Part shown: piece by piece, positions 41,309 through 50,253 of the stretch
Position numbering within the stretch: position 1 is the first letter of the stretch
Layout: every line of letters begins with the position of its first letter
DNA from: Bacteroides sp.
GTDB lineage: Bacteria > Bacteroidota > Bacteroidia > Bacteroidales > Muribaculaceae
Direction: 5' to 3'
Assembly: GCA_023663525.1 (NCBI GenBank)
Contig: JAMPHF010000001.1
Location: 263,710-327,709 of the forward strand
Length of the DNA stretch: 64,000 bases
The notes under the pieces: generated by a model
Seen by the model: only the letters and a program-made list of their open reading frames with translations
Databases searched by the model: none
What the model was told of the DNA's origin: nothing
Program-made: the position numbers and the translations under genes

Positions 41309-42457
41309 TTACTTGTCGAATATGTCGGGGATTCGAGCTACGGCAGCTTGTTTATTTTTGTCAAGGACTTTTGCGTAAATCTGAGTTGTGTTCAGGAATC
41401 TGTGTCCGAGCAGCTTCTGCACGGTGTATATGTCCGTTCCCAAGTCAAGCATCATAACCGCGAATGTGTGGCGTGCGCAATGGAATGTAATCGGTTTGTC
41501 GATTCCGGCTCGTTGCATCCAAATCTTGATATAGAAGTTTGTGGAGCTTGTGCATGGTATTCCACGGAATATGAGTTCAGCCGGTTTGCCTCGTTCTCCC
41601 ATCAGTTCCGATGCTTGTGGCGAGATGTCGAGATACTCCTGTCCTTTTGTCTTTTTCTGACGGAATATGATGCGCGTGAAGTCGCCTTGCTGTTGCACAT
41701 CTCCCCAAGTCAACTTGATAACATCGCTTCTGCGAAGCCCGGTCAGACATGAGAACAGGAACGCACGTTTGATAAGGTCGCTGTCACACTCCGTTTGTGC
41801 AGCTTTCTTCACTTCGTCAATAGTCAGATACATTCGTGTGCTTTCAAGCACTGAAAATCCCTCGATTCCTCGCATGGGATTGTGTGCGATGATGCGGTCT
41901 TCGTAGGCTTGATTCAAGCAAGCCCGGAGCTTGTTGAAATATGACACGCGAGAGTTCTGAGATAACGGCTGCAATTCGCTCCGTTTGCGATAGTCACAAC
42001 CGTAGGCATACGCTTCTTTTTCGAGATAGTCACGGAATCCTTGTACCCATTTCGGCGTGATGTCTGCAAACGTGATGTTCTTCCGTTTCTCATACCGCTC
42101 AAGATGTTTGAGACAGCACTTCCAGTTGCCCCAATTCCCCTTGGATTCGACACCGTGCCGTTTCTCGGTCAACGCACGGTAGTAGTCAAAAAACAGCGTT
42201 TCCTCGGCATAGTTGTCTTTGAAGCCAAACTCTCCGTTCTGAATCTCGACAATCCGCTGTGCTTTGATTGACTGGGCAAGTTGCAATGTCTCTCGGTTCT
42301 TGTCTCGGTCTGCTTTCGTGCGTTCTGGCACGAGATAAAGTTTAAGATACTCATTGTATCGCTTACCGTTCCGGCAGATGTCGAGATACAGAGCTATCAG
42401 TCCGTTGGAGCGTTGCCGTTGCCGCAGATATACCGGCTCTTTGTTTACCTTTTTCAT
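41309..42457 (-). CDS. int: phage integrase (tyrosine recombinase)
   Basis: 382 residues from MKKVNKEPVY at 42457; the ORF extends to 42523 but CAACGCA and the family N-terminus favour this start. N-terminal arm and SAM-like core-binding domains lead to the catalytic domain: LTGLRRSD (Arg), FRQKKTKGQEYLDI (Lys region), HCARHTFA (HxxR), LLGHRFLNTTQIYAKV (His and nucleophile Tyr). Sits at the right prophage end facing inward, next to repeats that may be its arm sites and the mnmE 3' end, the likely attachment site. Confidence 0.92.
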   Translation of the reverse strand: MKKVNKEPVYLRQRQRSNGLIALYLDICRNGKRYNEYLKLYLVPERTKADRDKNRETLQLAQSIKAQRIVEIQNGEFGFKDNYAEETLFFDYYRALTEKRHGVESKGNWGNWKCCLKHLERYEKRKNITFADITPKWVQGFRDYLEKEAYAYGCDYRKRSELQPLSQNSRVSYFNKLRACLNQAYEDRIIAHNPMRGIEGFSVLESTRMYLTIDEVKKAAQTECDSDLIKRAFLFSCLTGLRRSDVIKLTWGDVQQQGDFTRIIFRQKKTKGQEYLDISPQASELMGERGKPAELIFRGIPCTSSTNFYIKIWMQRAGIDKPITFHCARHTFAVMMLDLGTDIYTVQKLLGHRFLNTTQIYAKVLDKNKQAAVARIPDIFDK

Positions 42458-42481
42458 GTTTGGATATTGCGTTGAAATTTG

Positions 42482-42637
42482 TTGCGTTTGTTGCGTCAGT
42501 GCGTAGGCGCAACAAAATCGCAACGCAAAATTAGCATATCCTTAGCATATATCCGCACATTTTAAGAGATATTTTCATTTTCATCTAAAGCCATACCTTA
42601 TTAATATATATGCTATTTCAGTGCGATTGTATGCTAT
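42482..42637. repeat. candidate integrase arm-site array and inverted repeats
   Basis: Two direct TTAGCATAT copies (42531-42539, 42542-42550) face two inverted copies ATATGCTAT (42608-42616) and GTATGCTAT (42629-42637). On the integrase side, repeated TTGCGT units and a TTTGTTGCG / CGCAACAAA inverted repeat occupy 42482-42518. The array lies between the int start and the mnmE end, where the arm sites of an attachment region are expected. The 215-base gap holds no gene. Confidence 0.55.
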
Positions 42638-42672
42638 TGGTGTGCGCTTTTATTTGCACGGCAATTCACAGC

Positions 42673-42690
42673 TTACTTTCCGATGCAGAA
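42673..42690. other. probable attR core at the mnmE 3' end
   Basis: The last mnmE codons (TTCTGCATCGGAAAGTAA on the minus strand) encode the conserved FCIGK end. They match in position the attachment site used by SGI1-type islands in mnmE/trmE. The prophage lies immediately beyond the stop. The matching copy at the left end is outside the window, so the core is not proven. Confidence 0.5.
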
Positions 42691-44118
42691 TTTGTTGAAG
42701 ATTTCGTGGAGGAGGTCGGTGGTGGTGATGGTGCCGGTGATGGTGGAGAGGTGGTGGATGGTTTCGCGAAGGTCTTGGGCGATGAAGTCGCCTGAGATGT
42801 CATTGTCGATTCCTGCTATGACGCGTTGGAGTGAGGCGCGGGCATTTGTCAGGGCTTCATAGTGGCGTGCGTTAGTGACGATTAGTACGTCTTCTTCTGT
42901 GTCTTCAGCCCCTGAGCTTTTTTTAAGAATATCCTTTAGGGTTGATATGTTTTCGCCTGTTTTTGCAGAGATGGCAACGTGATACTCGGATGTTTTATCC
43001 TTTGTATCATCATTATGTCCGCTATCGTTTATGGTATCCCAAACTAAATTTTCTGTTCGCTTGATGTCGGCTACTGATAAGGTATCTATTTTATTTATCG
43101 CTACAATAAGATGTGCGTCAGCAGAAAGATGTCGGGTTATGACGGAGCGGATTGAGTTGTAGTCGATAGGGGAGAGGTCGGGTGTCACGACCCAGATGAC
43201 TGTCCGGGCTTTTGAGATGGCTGCGTATGACCGTTCGATACCGAGATTCTCGACTATATCGCCAGTCTCGCGGATGCCGGCGGTGTCAATAAATCGATAT
43301 AGTATGCCGCCGATTTCAATCGTATCTTCAATTGTGTCGCGTGTGGTTCCCGGTATGTCGCTCACTATTGCACGGTTGTCGTTGAGGAGTGTGTTGAGGA
43401 GCGTGGATTTACCGGCATTGGGTTCTCCGACTATGGCTACCGGCACACCGTTTTTTATGGCGGATCCGGTGGAGAACGAGTCGGCTAATCGTGATATTTT
43501 TGAATGGAGCTTTTCAGCCAGTGTGCGGAGTTTTTGGCGTGATGCAAATTCAACGTCTTCTTCTGAAAAATCCAGTTCGAGTTCAAGCAATGAGGCAATC
43601 TCTATCAGTTTATCGCGCAATTCGGATATTTCCTTTGAGAATGTGCCGCGCATCTGCAGTGCTGCCAGTCTGTGTGCACTGCGCGATGAGGCTGCAATGA
43701 CATCGGCCACCGCTTCGGCTTGCGCGAGGTCGAGCCGACCGTTTGTGAAGGCTCTGCGCGTAAATTCACCGGCCTGGGCGAGGCGGCATCCACTACGGAT
43801 GAGCAGATTGACGAGCTCTCTTTGGATCCATTGCGAGCCATGGACTGAAAGTTCGACAACGTTTTCCCCTGTGAATGATCTTGGTCCTCGGAAAAGTGTC
43901 GCCACGGCCGTGTCAATCGGCTCATCGGGCTTTGTAGGGTCAACAATCTCGCCGAGGTGGGCGGTATGGCTTGCAAATTTGTCGATTGGTTTGCCTCGCC
44001 ATACGGTATTGACAATATTTATGGCATCATTGCCGCTTATGCGTATGACGGCAATCCCACCGGTTCCTGCCGGAGTTGAAATCGCGCAAATTGTGTCGGA
44101 GTCTGTGAATTGATACAT
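42673..44118 (-). CDS. mnmE: tRNA modification GTPase MnmE
   Basis: 481 residues, full length. N-terminal tetrahydrofolate-binding domain, central helical domain, inserted G domain with GEPNAGKST, DIPGTTRDT and NKID motifs, and the C-terminal FCIGK whose cysteine is essential for uridine-34 modification. With MnmG it makes cmnm5-type wobble uridines. The reading frame is intact despite the adjoining prophage, so integration restores the 3' end. Confidence 0.97.
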   Translation of the reverse strand: MYQFTDSDTICAISTPAGTGGIAVIRISGNDAINIVNTVWRGKPIDKFASHTAHLGEIVDPTKPDEPIDTAVATLFRGPRSFTGENVVELSVHGSQWIQRELVNLLIRSGCRLAQAGEFTRRAFTNGRLDLAQAEAVADVIAASSRSAHRLAALQMRGTFSKEISELRDKLIEIASLLELELDFSEEDVEFASRQKLRTLAEKLHSKISRLADSFSTGSAIKNGVPVAIVGEPNAGKSTLLNTLLNDNRAIVSDIPGTTRDTIEDTIEIGGILYRFIDTAGIRETGDIVENLGIERSYAAISKARTVIWVVTPDLSPIDYNSIRSVITRHLSADAHLIVAINKIDTLSVADIKRTENLVWDTINDSGHNDDTKDKTSEYHVAISAKTGENISTLKDILKKSSGAEDTEEDVLIVTNARHYEALTNARASLQRVIAGIDNDISGDFIAQDLRETIHHLSTITGTITTTDLLHEIFNKFCIGK

Positions 44119-44206
44119 TATGTCTTTCGCTAAATTTTCGTAATCACGATCGTGACATTGTCGTGAATATTGCCGGGATGATCAGATGGGAATGGGGAAT
44201 CGCACA

Positions 44207-44686
44207 TCATAGCTCATCATACAGCGGTATCTCTTTTAAGAATGAATAGGAATGGCTCTCGTGATTCAGCCTGCAGCAGTAGTGGTGAAGTCCGTTGCTG
44301 ACGGTGAGATATTCAACCCTGAGAGCGAGGCTGTAACGTGCGATTTGGTTGAAAACGTCCTGAGTTATGGTTATGGATGGAGATTTGTATTCAACAATCA
44401 TTATCGGCTCTCCCTTTCGGTCGAATATCACTGTGTCGCATCGTTTTGATGTCCCGTTCAAACGTATGGCTATTTCGTTGGCCATCAGCGATTGAGGGTA
44501 GGAGAGATGTGAATGGAGATAGGCTGAAAAATGTTGTCTGACCCATTCTTCGGGCGTGAGTAGCAGCCACTTCTGACGAAGCGGATCATAAATCTCGTCG
44601 CCACGTGGAGTTTGGCGTAGCCTCACGTTGCCGGGGGGCAGATTGAGTGGCGTTATGGCATTGTTTGGAGCAGTCCCGGTTGACAT
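44207..44686 (-). CDS. HsdR N-terminal-like host protein
   Basis: 159 residues. The core RCDTVIFDRKGEPIMIVEYKSP carries the D...ExK pattern of the type I restriction R N-terminal nuclease fold, followed by LTVSNGLHHYCCRL. This short protein beside holA is familiar in Bacteroidales; its function is unknown and no restriction genes are near. Divergent from holA, with a promoter-like box at 44714-44721. Confidence 0.75.
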   Translation of the reverse strand: MSTGTAPNNAITPLNLPPGNVRLRQTPRGDEIYDPLRQKWLLLTPEEWVRQHFSAYLHSHLSYPQSLMANEIAIRLNGTSKRCDTVIFDRKGEPIMIVEYKSPSITITQDVFNQIARYSLALRVEYLTVSNGLHHYCCRLNHESHSYSFLKEIPLYDEL

Positions 44687-44713
44687 TTGTCGGTAAGATT
44701 ATACATTTTCATA

Positions 44714-44721
44714 CAAAGTTA
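44714..44721 (-). promoter_or_regulatory. promoter -7 box TAACTTTG
   Basis: Minus-strand TAACTTTG, 28 bases ahead of the gene ending at 44686. The -33 region is AT-rich without a clear TTTG. Confidence 0.45.
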
Positions 44722-44793
44722 GTAAATTATGCTAAAATTGCGTAAATTTACACTCCGAAACGCTCATCACATCAAAAATCCGTATCCCAGCGA

Positions 44794-45828
44794 ATGGCAT
44801 CATCAGCACCAACATTTCAGGAACTAAAACGGCAGCTTGCCGCAAAAGCGTCGCTTGCCCCTGTCTATCTGCTTCACGGCGAGGAAGGCTACTATATAGA
44901 TGAACTTGTCAAGGATTTTGAAGCTCTTGTCCCGGAGGAAGAACGTGATTTCAACCTCTACACTCTCTATGCGCCGGAGTCAGGTGTGGAGACTGTGATG
45001 GATGTCTGCCACCGTTATCCGATGATGGCTGAAAGACAGGTTGTCATTGTCAAGGAGGCGCAGGCTGTCCGTGCCGATCAGCTCAACAAACTCCATAGCT
45101 ATGTCGAGCGTCCGAATCCAACGACAGTTCTCGTGATTTCATGTCGCGGTGCTCAGGCGAAGGGTAAGGATCTACTCGCTGCTCTAAAGAAGAATGGTGT
45201 GGTATTCGAGTCCAAGCGTCTCACGGAGCGCAATGTCGGACCGGTCATTCATGATTTGATTAAGGAAAAGGGTCTGAATGTCGATCCGAAAGCTCTCGCA
45301 ATGCTCCGCGATTATATAGGCGCGGATTTGTCACGTCTTTATAACGAGATCGGTAAACTTGCCCTGATCCTTGGCCCGGGTGCAATGGTCACTCCTGAAG
45401 CTATTGAACGAAATATTGGAATATCAAAAGATTACAATAATTTTGAGCTTATGGATGCCATCGTGACGCGTAATGCACGGAAGGCTTTCACCATAATAGG
45501 CTATTTCCGTGACAATCCTAAGAATAATCCGACAGTGATGATTGTCTCGGCGTTGTTCAATCAATTCTCCAACCTGCTGATATATCACTACACCCGCGAC
45601 AAGTCGCAGGCCGGTTACATGGATGCGCTCGGGCTGCGTTCGGCATGGGGATTGAAATCATACGAGATTGCGTCACGTAACTACAATGTGCGCCAGACCA
45701 TCGAGATCATTTCAGCCTTGCGCGAGTTTGATGCAAAGAGCAAGGGCATAGGATCACGCCAAAATGAATATGATTTGCTTAAAGATTTGATTTTTCATAT
45801 CCTGACTGCACGAGGCTTCATCGGGTAG
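44794..45828 (+). CDS. holA: DNA polymerase III subunit delta
   Basis: 344 residues, normal length. VYLLHGEEGYYIDELVKDF near residue 24 is the opening of the AAA+-like domain, followed by ERQVVIVKEA and VLVISCRG strands. The C-terminal part holds FELMDAIVTRNARKAF. Delta opens the beta clamp in the clamp loader. Start at ATG 44794 (MASSAPTF). The 150 bases after the stop hold only a weak GC hairpin (ATCCGCA / TGCGGAT, 45850-45882). Confidence 0.93.
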   Translation: MASSAPTFQELKRQLAAKASLAPVYLLHGEEGYYIDELVKDFEALVPEEERDFNLYTLYAPESGVETVMDVCHRYPMMAERQVVIVKEAQAVRADQLNKLHSYVERPNPTTVLVISCRGAQAKGKDLLAALKKNGVVFESKRLTERNVGPVIHDLIKEKGLNVDPKALAMLRDYIGADLSRLYNEIGKLALILGPGAMVTPEAIERNIGISKDYNNFELMDAIVTRNARKAFTIIGYFRDNPKNNPTVMIVSALFNQFSNLLIYHYTRDKSQAGYMDALGLRSAWGLKSYEIASRNYNVRQTIEIISALREFDAKSKGIGSRQNEYDLLKDLIFHILTARGFIG

Positions 45829-45979
45829 CGCAACTTTAAATGGGGGTATCCGCATCCTCATGGTTAAGGTTGCGGATTCTCATCAACTTTATGTGTCACT
45901 CAAAGCCAATAGTATTAAATAAGAATCTTTATTTGTTTATGGCATAATAGTCACGAAACATCCTCAAAAACATGGGATT

Positions 45980-47362
45980 TCATTTCCGGTTGGTGGCGAT
46001 TGATATTTCCTCCTTGACTTGTTTACGCAGCAAGATTAGTGTGATCATTGTCGGGAAAGCCATTAGCGCATAGAAAAGGTCACAGAAACCGATGGCAATG
46101 CCGAGTGGCATAACGGCGAAAATGACAAGGGTGATGATGAAAAACCAAGTGTAGAAGCGCGCTTTGCGTTCACCGAAAAGGTATGCTGCACAGCGGTTGC
46201 CATAGAAACTGTAGCTGAACATCGACGAGAGCGAGAAGCACAGCACTATGACCATGAGCAGATATTCTCCCATCGGGATAGCATTGCCGAAGGCTTTCAT
46301 GGCCACATCAAGCCCTTTGACTCCTTCCACAGCTTGAAAGTCTCCACACAGAAGCAATGCAACGGCTGTCAGTGTGCACACCATCCCGGAGTCGATGCTT
46401 GGTCCGAGCATGGCAATCAGTCCCTCACGCATTGGCGAATTGTTGGCTGAAGCTCCGTGCATGATTGTGGCGGTGCCTACACCGGCATCATTGACCAAAG
46501 CAGCTCGGCGTGCTCCGATAATGGCTATGCCTGCGAGCGCACCCCATCCGGCACGGAGATTGAACGCTTCTGCGAAAATGCTGCGGACCACTCCGGGAAC
46601 TTCGCTTATATGAGTCATGATTATGTAGAGGACGCTCACGAAATACAGTCCGACCATGAAGGGGACGAGCCACTGCGCCACGTGTGCGATACGCCTTATG
46701 CCCCCTATCACGACAAGTGTGACAATCAGTGCGATTCCAACACCTGTCATCAGTCGGAAAACGGACTCATGGCTCCATTCGGTGGCTGATGTAATTGCGG
46801 AGATGACGGGGTTTGCGCGCAGCCATTCGGGGGTGGTGAACGCACTGACCATCGCTTCGGTCAACTGATTTGCGTTCATGATGCAGAGTGTGCCGAGCAT
46901 TCCGGCAACGGCAAATGTTATGGCGAGCCAGTGCCAACGGCGACCGAGTCCGTGGTCGATTATGTACATCGTCCCGCCGTCATTGTGTCCATCAGGTGAA
47001 CTACGTTTATAGCGGGTGGTGAGGACTCCCTCGTGAAATTTGGTGGACATTCCAACCAGTGCGCTGACCCACATCCAGAAGATTGCTCCCGGACCGCCCA
47101 TGACGAGAGCGATGGCCACGCCGGCAATGTTGCCCATTCCCACAGTGGCCGCCACGACTGACATCAGAGCCTGGATTGACGATATTTGTTCGCCGGAGTC
47201 GTGTGACTGTTTGCTGCGCAGTTCGCGCATCGCGTCCGGCAATTTGCGCAGCGAGACCATTCCGGAGTAGAAGAACAGGAAGAATCCTCCACCTATCAGC
47301 AGGATGAACAGCGGATAGCCGCAGATGAAATCTGCCAGCGGGGTGATGAATGAATTTACCAT
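45980..47362 (-). CDS. alanine/glycine:cation symporter (AGCS family)
   Basis: 460 residues with about ten or eleven hydrophobic segments. Family marks include SVVAATVGMGNIAGVAIALVMGGPGA near 68 (in parts), MWVSALVGMSTKFHE near 96 and GARRAALVNDAGVGT near 283. Imports alanine or glycine with sodium or protons across the inner membrane. Last gene of a three-gene minus-strand operon; its start overlaps the TPM gene by seven bases. Confidence 0.92.
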   Translation of the reverse strand: MVNSFITPLADFICGYPLFILLIGGGFFLFFYSGMVSLRKLPDAMRELRSKQSHDSGEQISSIQALMSVVAATVGMGNIAGVAIALVMGGPGAIFWMWVSALVGMSTKFHEGVLTTRYKRSSPDGHNDGGTMYIIDHGLGRRWHWLAITFAVAGMLGTLCIMNANQLTEAMVSAFTTPEWLRANPVISAITSATEWSHESVFRLMTGVGIALIVTLVVIGGIRRIAHVAQWLVPFMVGLYFVSVLYIIMTHISEVPGVVRSIFAEAFNLRAGWGALAGIAIIGARRAALVNDAGVGTATIMHGASANNSPMREGLIAMLGPSIDSGMVCTLTAVALLLCGDFQAVEGVKGLDVAMKAFGNAIPMGEYLLMVIVLCFSLSSMFSYSFYGNRCAAYLFGERKARFYTWFFIITLVIFAVMPLGIAIGFCDLFYALMAFPTMITLILLRKQVKEEISIATNRK

Positions 47363-48651
47363 CGGCCGCCGGCACCTCCTCCGCCAGTCATTCCGCCACC
47401 GAATGAACCTCCTGAGAAGCCGCCACCTCCGCCTCCGCGTCCGCCGAGCGCACTGCCGAGGATGGCTCCGGCTGCCACTGCGGCTGTTTGATCAGGCTTT
47501 TTGGGTATGCGGAAACGTTTGTTGTGCTGATTTCCGCAATTCTTGCAGAGGTATATGTCAACTCCCTCACCCTCCGAGTTGACTGTCGGCTGCCGGAGTG
47601 TCCGGCGGTCAACGAGCGACATTGCTCTCGCTCCGCAGCGGTCACAGACCGTGTAGTTGTTCTGTCGGTTGATGTAGGGGAGGATTTCGGTCTGATGACA
47701 CTTGGGGCAGTGCCACACATCATAGTCAATGGAATTGATGCGCTCCTCGGTGTCCTGTGCGGGTGTGAGATAATCATTGTCATGTTCCTCGTCGATGAGT
47801 TCCATGTTAGTCCCGCAGTGCGGGCAGGCACGTTTGTGACGGCGGATGCGTTTCATCTTGAACACGAGGAGCAGAAATGCCGGGAGAGCCATACCGAGAG
47901 TGAGAAAAGAGGCGAAAAGCATTAGCGTGCGGTATTGGTCAAGCGAGCGGTAACGCTGCACGTCGTCCTGCTTCCGTGATGATGTGATGGCGTATATCAC
48001 AAGGAGGAGCATGGCTGCGGCTACGATAGCTGCGAATCCAAGAAACATATTGAAAAGTTCGGCTCCCGACATGTCGTCATCGCTGTTGTGGCGGCGGGAG
48101 TCATTGGCATATTTCGATTTCAGCTCATCGACCACGGTCGGGTCGCTGAGTGCGCTGATGATGGTGGTAACACCGGCGATTGTCCCCTCGTCATATTTCC
48201 CTTCGCGGTACAACGGGAACATCTCATTGCGGATGATGCGCCCGGCCACAATGTCGGGGAGTGCGCCCTCGACTCCATAGCCTGTACGGATGATTGCCGA
48301 ATGGTCATCGCGTGACAGCAGCAGGAGCACGCCGTTGTCCTTGTCCTTTTTTCCTATCCTCCATTTCTCGAACAGTTTTGTGGCAAATTCATCAGGTGTC
48401 ATCGACGGGTCAACCTGATCAACTGCCACTACTACAAGCTCGGCTGAGGTATTGGCCCATAGGGATGCTATCTGTGCGTCGAGCCTGCTGACGGCTTGAG
48501 GTGACAGTACTCCCGACGGGTTTGAGACATACCTCGTGCGGTCTGTGACGTGGACATTCGGAACTTCGTCGATGGTTATAGCCCGGGCAAAGTTGAGCGA
48601 GATTGCAAGGAATGCAACGAGGAGCGATATACGTGTTGTTAGTGAGTTCAT
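47356..48651 (-). CDS. TPM domain membrane protein with zinc ribbons
   Basis: 431 residues. Signal peptide, then a TPM (YgcG-type) domain at about 35-170 with YVSNPSGVLSP and YRTGYGVEGALPD-like segments. Two hydrophobic helices near 205 and 235 follow, then CxxC pairs (CPHCGTNM, CPKCHQTE, CDRCGA, CKNCG) forming two zinc ribbons. It ends in a glycine-rich GGGFSGGSFGGG tail. TPM proteins act at the membrane in envelope or photosystem upkeep; the role in Bacteroidales is not known. Confidence 0.85.
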   Translation of the reverse strand: MNSLTTRISLLVAFLAISLNFARAITIDEVPNVHVTDRTRYVSNPSGVLSPQAVSRLDAQIASLWANTSAELVVVAVDQVDPSMTPDEFATKLFEKWRIGKKDKDNGVLLLLSRDDHSAIIRTGYGVEGALPDIVAGRIIRNEMFPLYREGKYDEGTIAGVTTIISALSDPTVVDELKSKYANDSRRHNSDDDMSGAELFNMFLGFAAIVAAAMLLLVIYAITSSRKQDDVQRYRSLDQYRTLMLFASFLTLGMALPAFLLLVFKMKRIRRHKRACPHCGTNMELIDEEHDNDYLTPAQDTEERINSIDYDVWHCPKCHQTEILPYINRQNNYTVCDRCGARAMSLVDRRTLRQPTVNSEGEGVDIYLCKNCGNQHNKRFRIPKKPDQTAAVAAGAILGSALGGRGGGGGGFSGGSFGGGMTGGGGAGGRW

Positions 48652-48659
48652 TCGATGGA

Positions 48660-50012
48660 TTAATTATTGATTTTTAGACTCATGCCGCTCAGACTGCGGT
48701 AAAGGTCGAGCGCATAGACATCGGTCATGCCCGAGATATGGTCGAGGACGGCCTGGATTTTGCCATACAAGTGTGGTGAATTTGTCTCGTACTGCTGAGG
48801 GACTTTCGCGAGCAGCAGCCGGGAGTAGTTGAGCGAAGGGTTGCGCACGGCTTTCACGAGTTCATGAATCAGGAAAGATATGATGCGCGTGCCGGCAAGT
48901 TCGATGTCAACCACATCGCCTGCGGAGTATATTTTCTTCCATGAAAGAGCCTCGCAGTCGCGATAACCCTGCCGTTCGAGAGAGGAGATATGGTCGAGAA
49001 GCGAGCCGTGGAATTTCCCTTGCATTATCTCGTCCTCATGCCGGATGAAGGCTTCGGAACAGCGTTTGACGAGCGCATCTATCGCGCACGAGCGGAGATA
49101 AGCCACTTTTTCGTTCGGGTCGTCAACACCCGTCATGATTCGCTCGATGTGTGACCGTCGGGCATCGTCAAAATAGTTGAGCAGAAGCGGAATCACCTGC
49201 TCGGATGAAAGGATTTTGAGCTTATGGGCATCCTCGATGTCCATGATTTCATAACAAATGTCGTCGGCGGCCTCCACGATATAGACCAGCGGATGACGTG
49301 CGTATTTGACAACACCGTCAGTCTCACTGTCTTTCAAAGGTATCATTCCGAGTTCATTGGCCACTTTCATGAAATCATCCTTTTCCGATGTGAAGAACCC
49401 GAACTTGCCATGCGTTCCTGCAAGGGATGCCTCGAAAGGATATTTGACTATTGAGGCGAGGGTTGAATAGGTCATGGCGAACCCTCCGGGACGACGTCCG
49501 TTGAAACTATGTGTCAGAAGGCGGAATGCGTTGGCATTACCTTCAAAGTGTGTCAGGTCTGACCATTGATCCGGAGTAAGTTCGCTCTCAAGAATCTTAC
49601 CCTCCCCCTCGCTGAAGTAAGTGGAAATTGCTTTCTCTCCCGAATGACCGAAAGGTGGATTCCCGAGGTCATGTGCGAGACATGCGGCAGCGACAATCTC
49701 ACCGATGGAGTCAAGTTTGCCAACCCACGGCTCTGAGCTGTATTTCTCGCGTAGCACCGAGGCAATCTCTCCTGCCATCGAGCGTCCGACACATGCAACC
49801 TCCAGGCTGTGGGTCAGCCGGTTGTGGACAAAAATACTTCCCGGCAGTGGAAACACTTGAGTCTTGTTCTGGAGTCTACGGAAGGGCGACGAGAACACAA
49901 GACGGTCGAAATCGCGCTGGAAGTCACTCCTCGATCCTCTTTTGGAGTCGTGGAAGTGTTCAAGCCCGAAACGCTTGTCGTTGATGAGTCGGTCCCATGA
50001 CATTGTGTGCAT
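48660..50012 (-). CDS. dgt: dGTP triphosphohydrolase
   Basis: 450 residues. HD-domain motifs in order: RLTHSLEVACVGR near 64, AACLAHDLGNPPFGHSGE near 110 and later EAADDICYEIMDIEDA near 245. Removes triphosphate from dGTP and so limits dNTP pools, sometimes protecting against phages. An ATG three codons downstream (MSWDRL, 50003) is the likelier start. The three genes 50012 to 45980 are spaced by nine bases or overlap. Confidence 0.92.
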   Translation of the reverse strand: MHTMSWDRLINDKRFGLEHFHDSKRGSRSDFQRDFDRLVFSSPFRRLQNKTQVFPLPGSIFVHNRLTHSLEVACVGRSMAGEIASVLREKYSSEPWVGKLDSIGEIVAAACLAHDLGNPPFGHSGEKAISTYFSEGEGKILESELTPDQWSDLTHFEGNANAFRLLTHSFNGRRPGGFAMTYSTLASIVKYPFEASLAGTHGKFGFFTSEKDDFMKVANELGMIPLKDSETDGVVKYARHPLVYIVEAADDICYEIMDIEDAHKLKILSSEQVIPLLLNYFDDARRSHIERIMTGVDDPNEKVAYLRSCAIDALVKRCSEAFIRHEDEIMQGKFHGSLLDHISSLERQGYRDCEALSWKKIYSAGDVVDIELAGTRIISFLIHELVKAVRNPSLNYSRLLLAKVPQQYETNSPHLYGKIQAVLDHISGMTDVYALDLYRSLSGMSLKINN

Positions 50013-50074
50013 ATCGCAGAAGTATGAGATGAGTGTGTTTGATTTGCGAAATTACGAAAAATTACTGAGAGTCG

Positions 50075-50094
50075 GTCTCATAACAAACGTTAAA
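50075..50094. repeat. 20-base element shared with the fbp upstream region
   Basis: GTCTCATAACAAACGTTAAA, 19 of 20 identical to 63956-63975. Both lie upstream of a minus-strand gene (dgt here, fbp there), so a promoter or regulator site, or a dispersed repeat end, is possible. Confidence 0.45.
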
Positions 50095-50116
50095 TAGACG
50101 ACCGGTCTTAGAAATG

Positions 50117-50163
50117 AAAAAATTCCTATGTCTGCATTAGTATTCATGACAGACATAGGAATT
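50117..50163 (-). terminator. intrinsic terminator after the aldolase gene
   Basis: AATTCCTATGTCTG / CAGACATAGGAATT stem (50121-50134 with 50150-50163). On the minus strand a T-run follows the stem, about 90 bases past the aldolase stop. The rest of 50164-50253 holds no gene. Confidence 0.85.
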
Positions 50164-50253
50164 ATTTTCTCCGACATTGGCGAGCAAAAATCCGAATGGG
50201 ATTGTTTTCAGGTCAATGCGTGGACGTTTGATTTATGTTCGATAGTCAAATGC

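Noticed and set aside
43196..44113. 305-residue plus-strand open frame opposite mnmE
   Set aside because: Antisense of a certain conserved gene; composition typical of a shadow frame.
44207..44686. Remnant of a restriction system beside mnmE
   Set aside because: Only an HsdR-N-like domain in a small intact gene next to holA; no hsdM or hsdS, and no sign of truncation.
45850..45882. Intrinsic terminator after holA
   Set aside because: Short GC hairpin without a T-run; too weak to list as a terminator.
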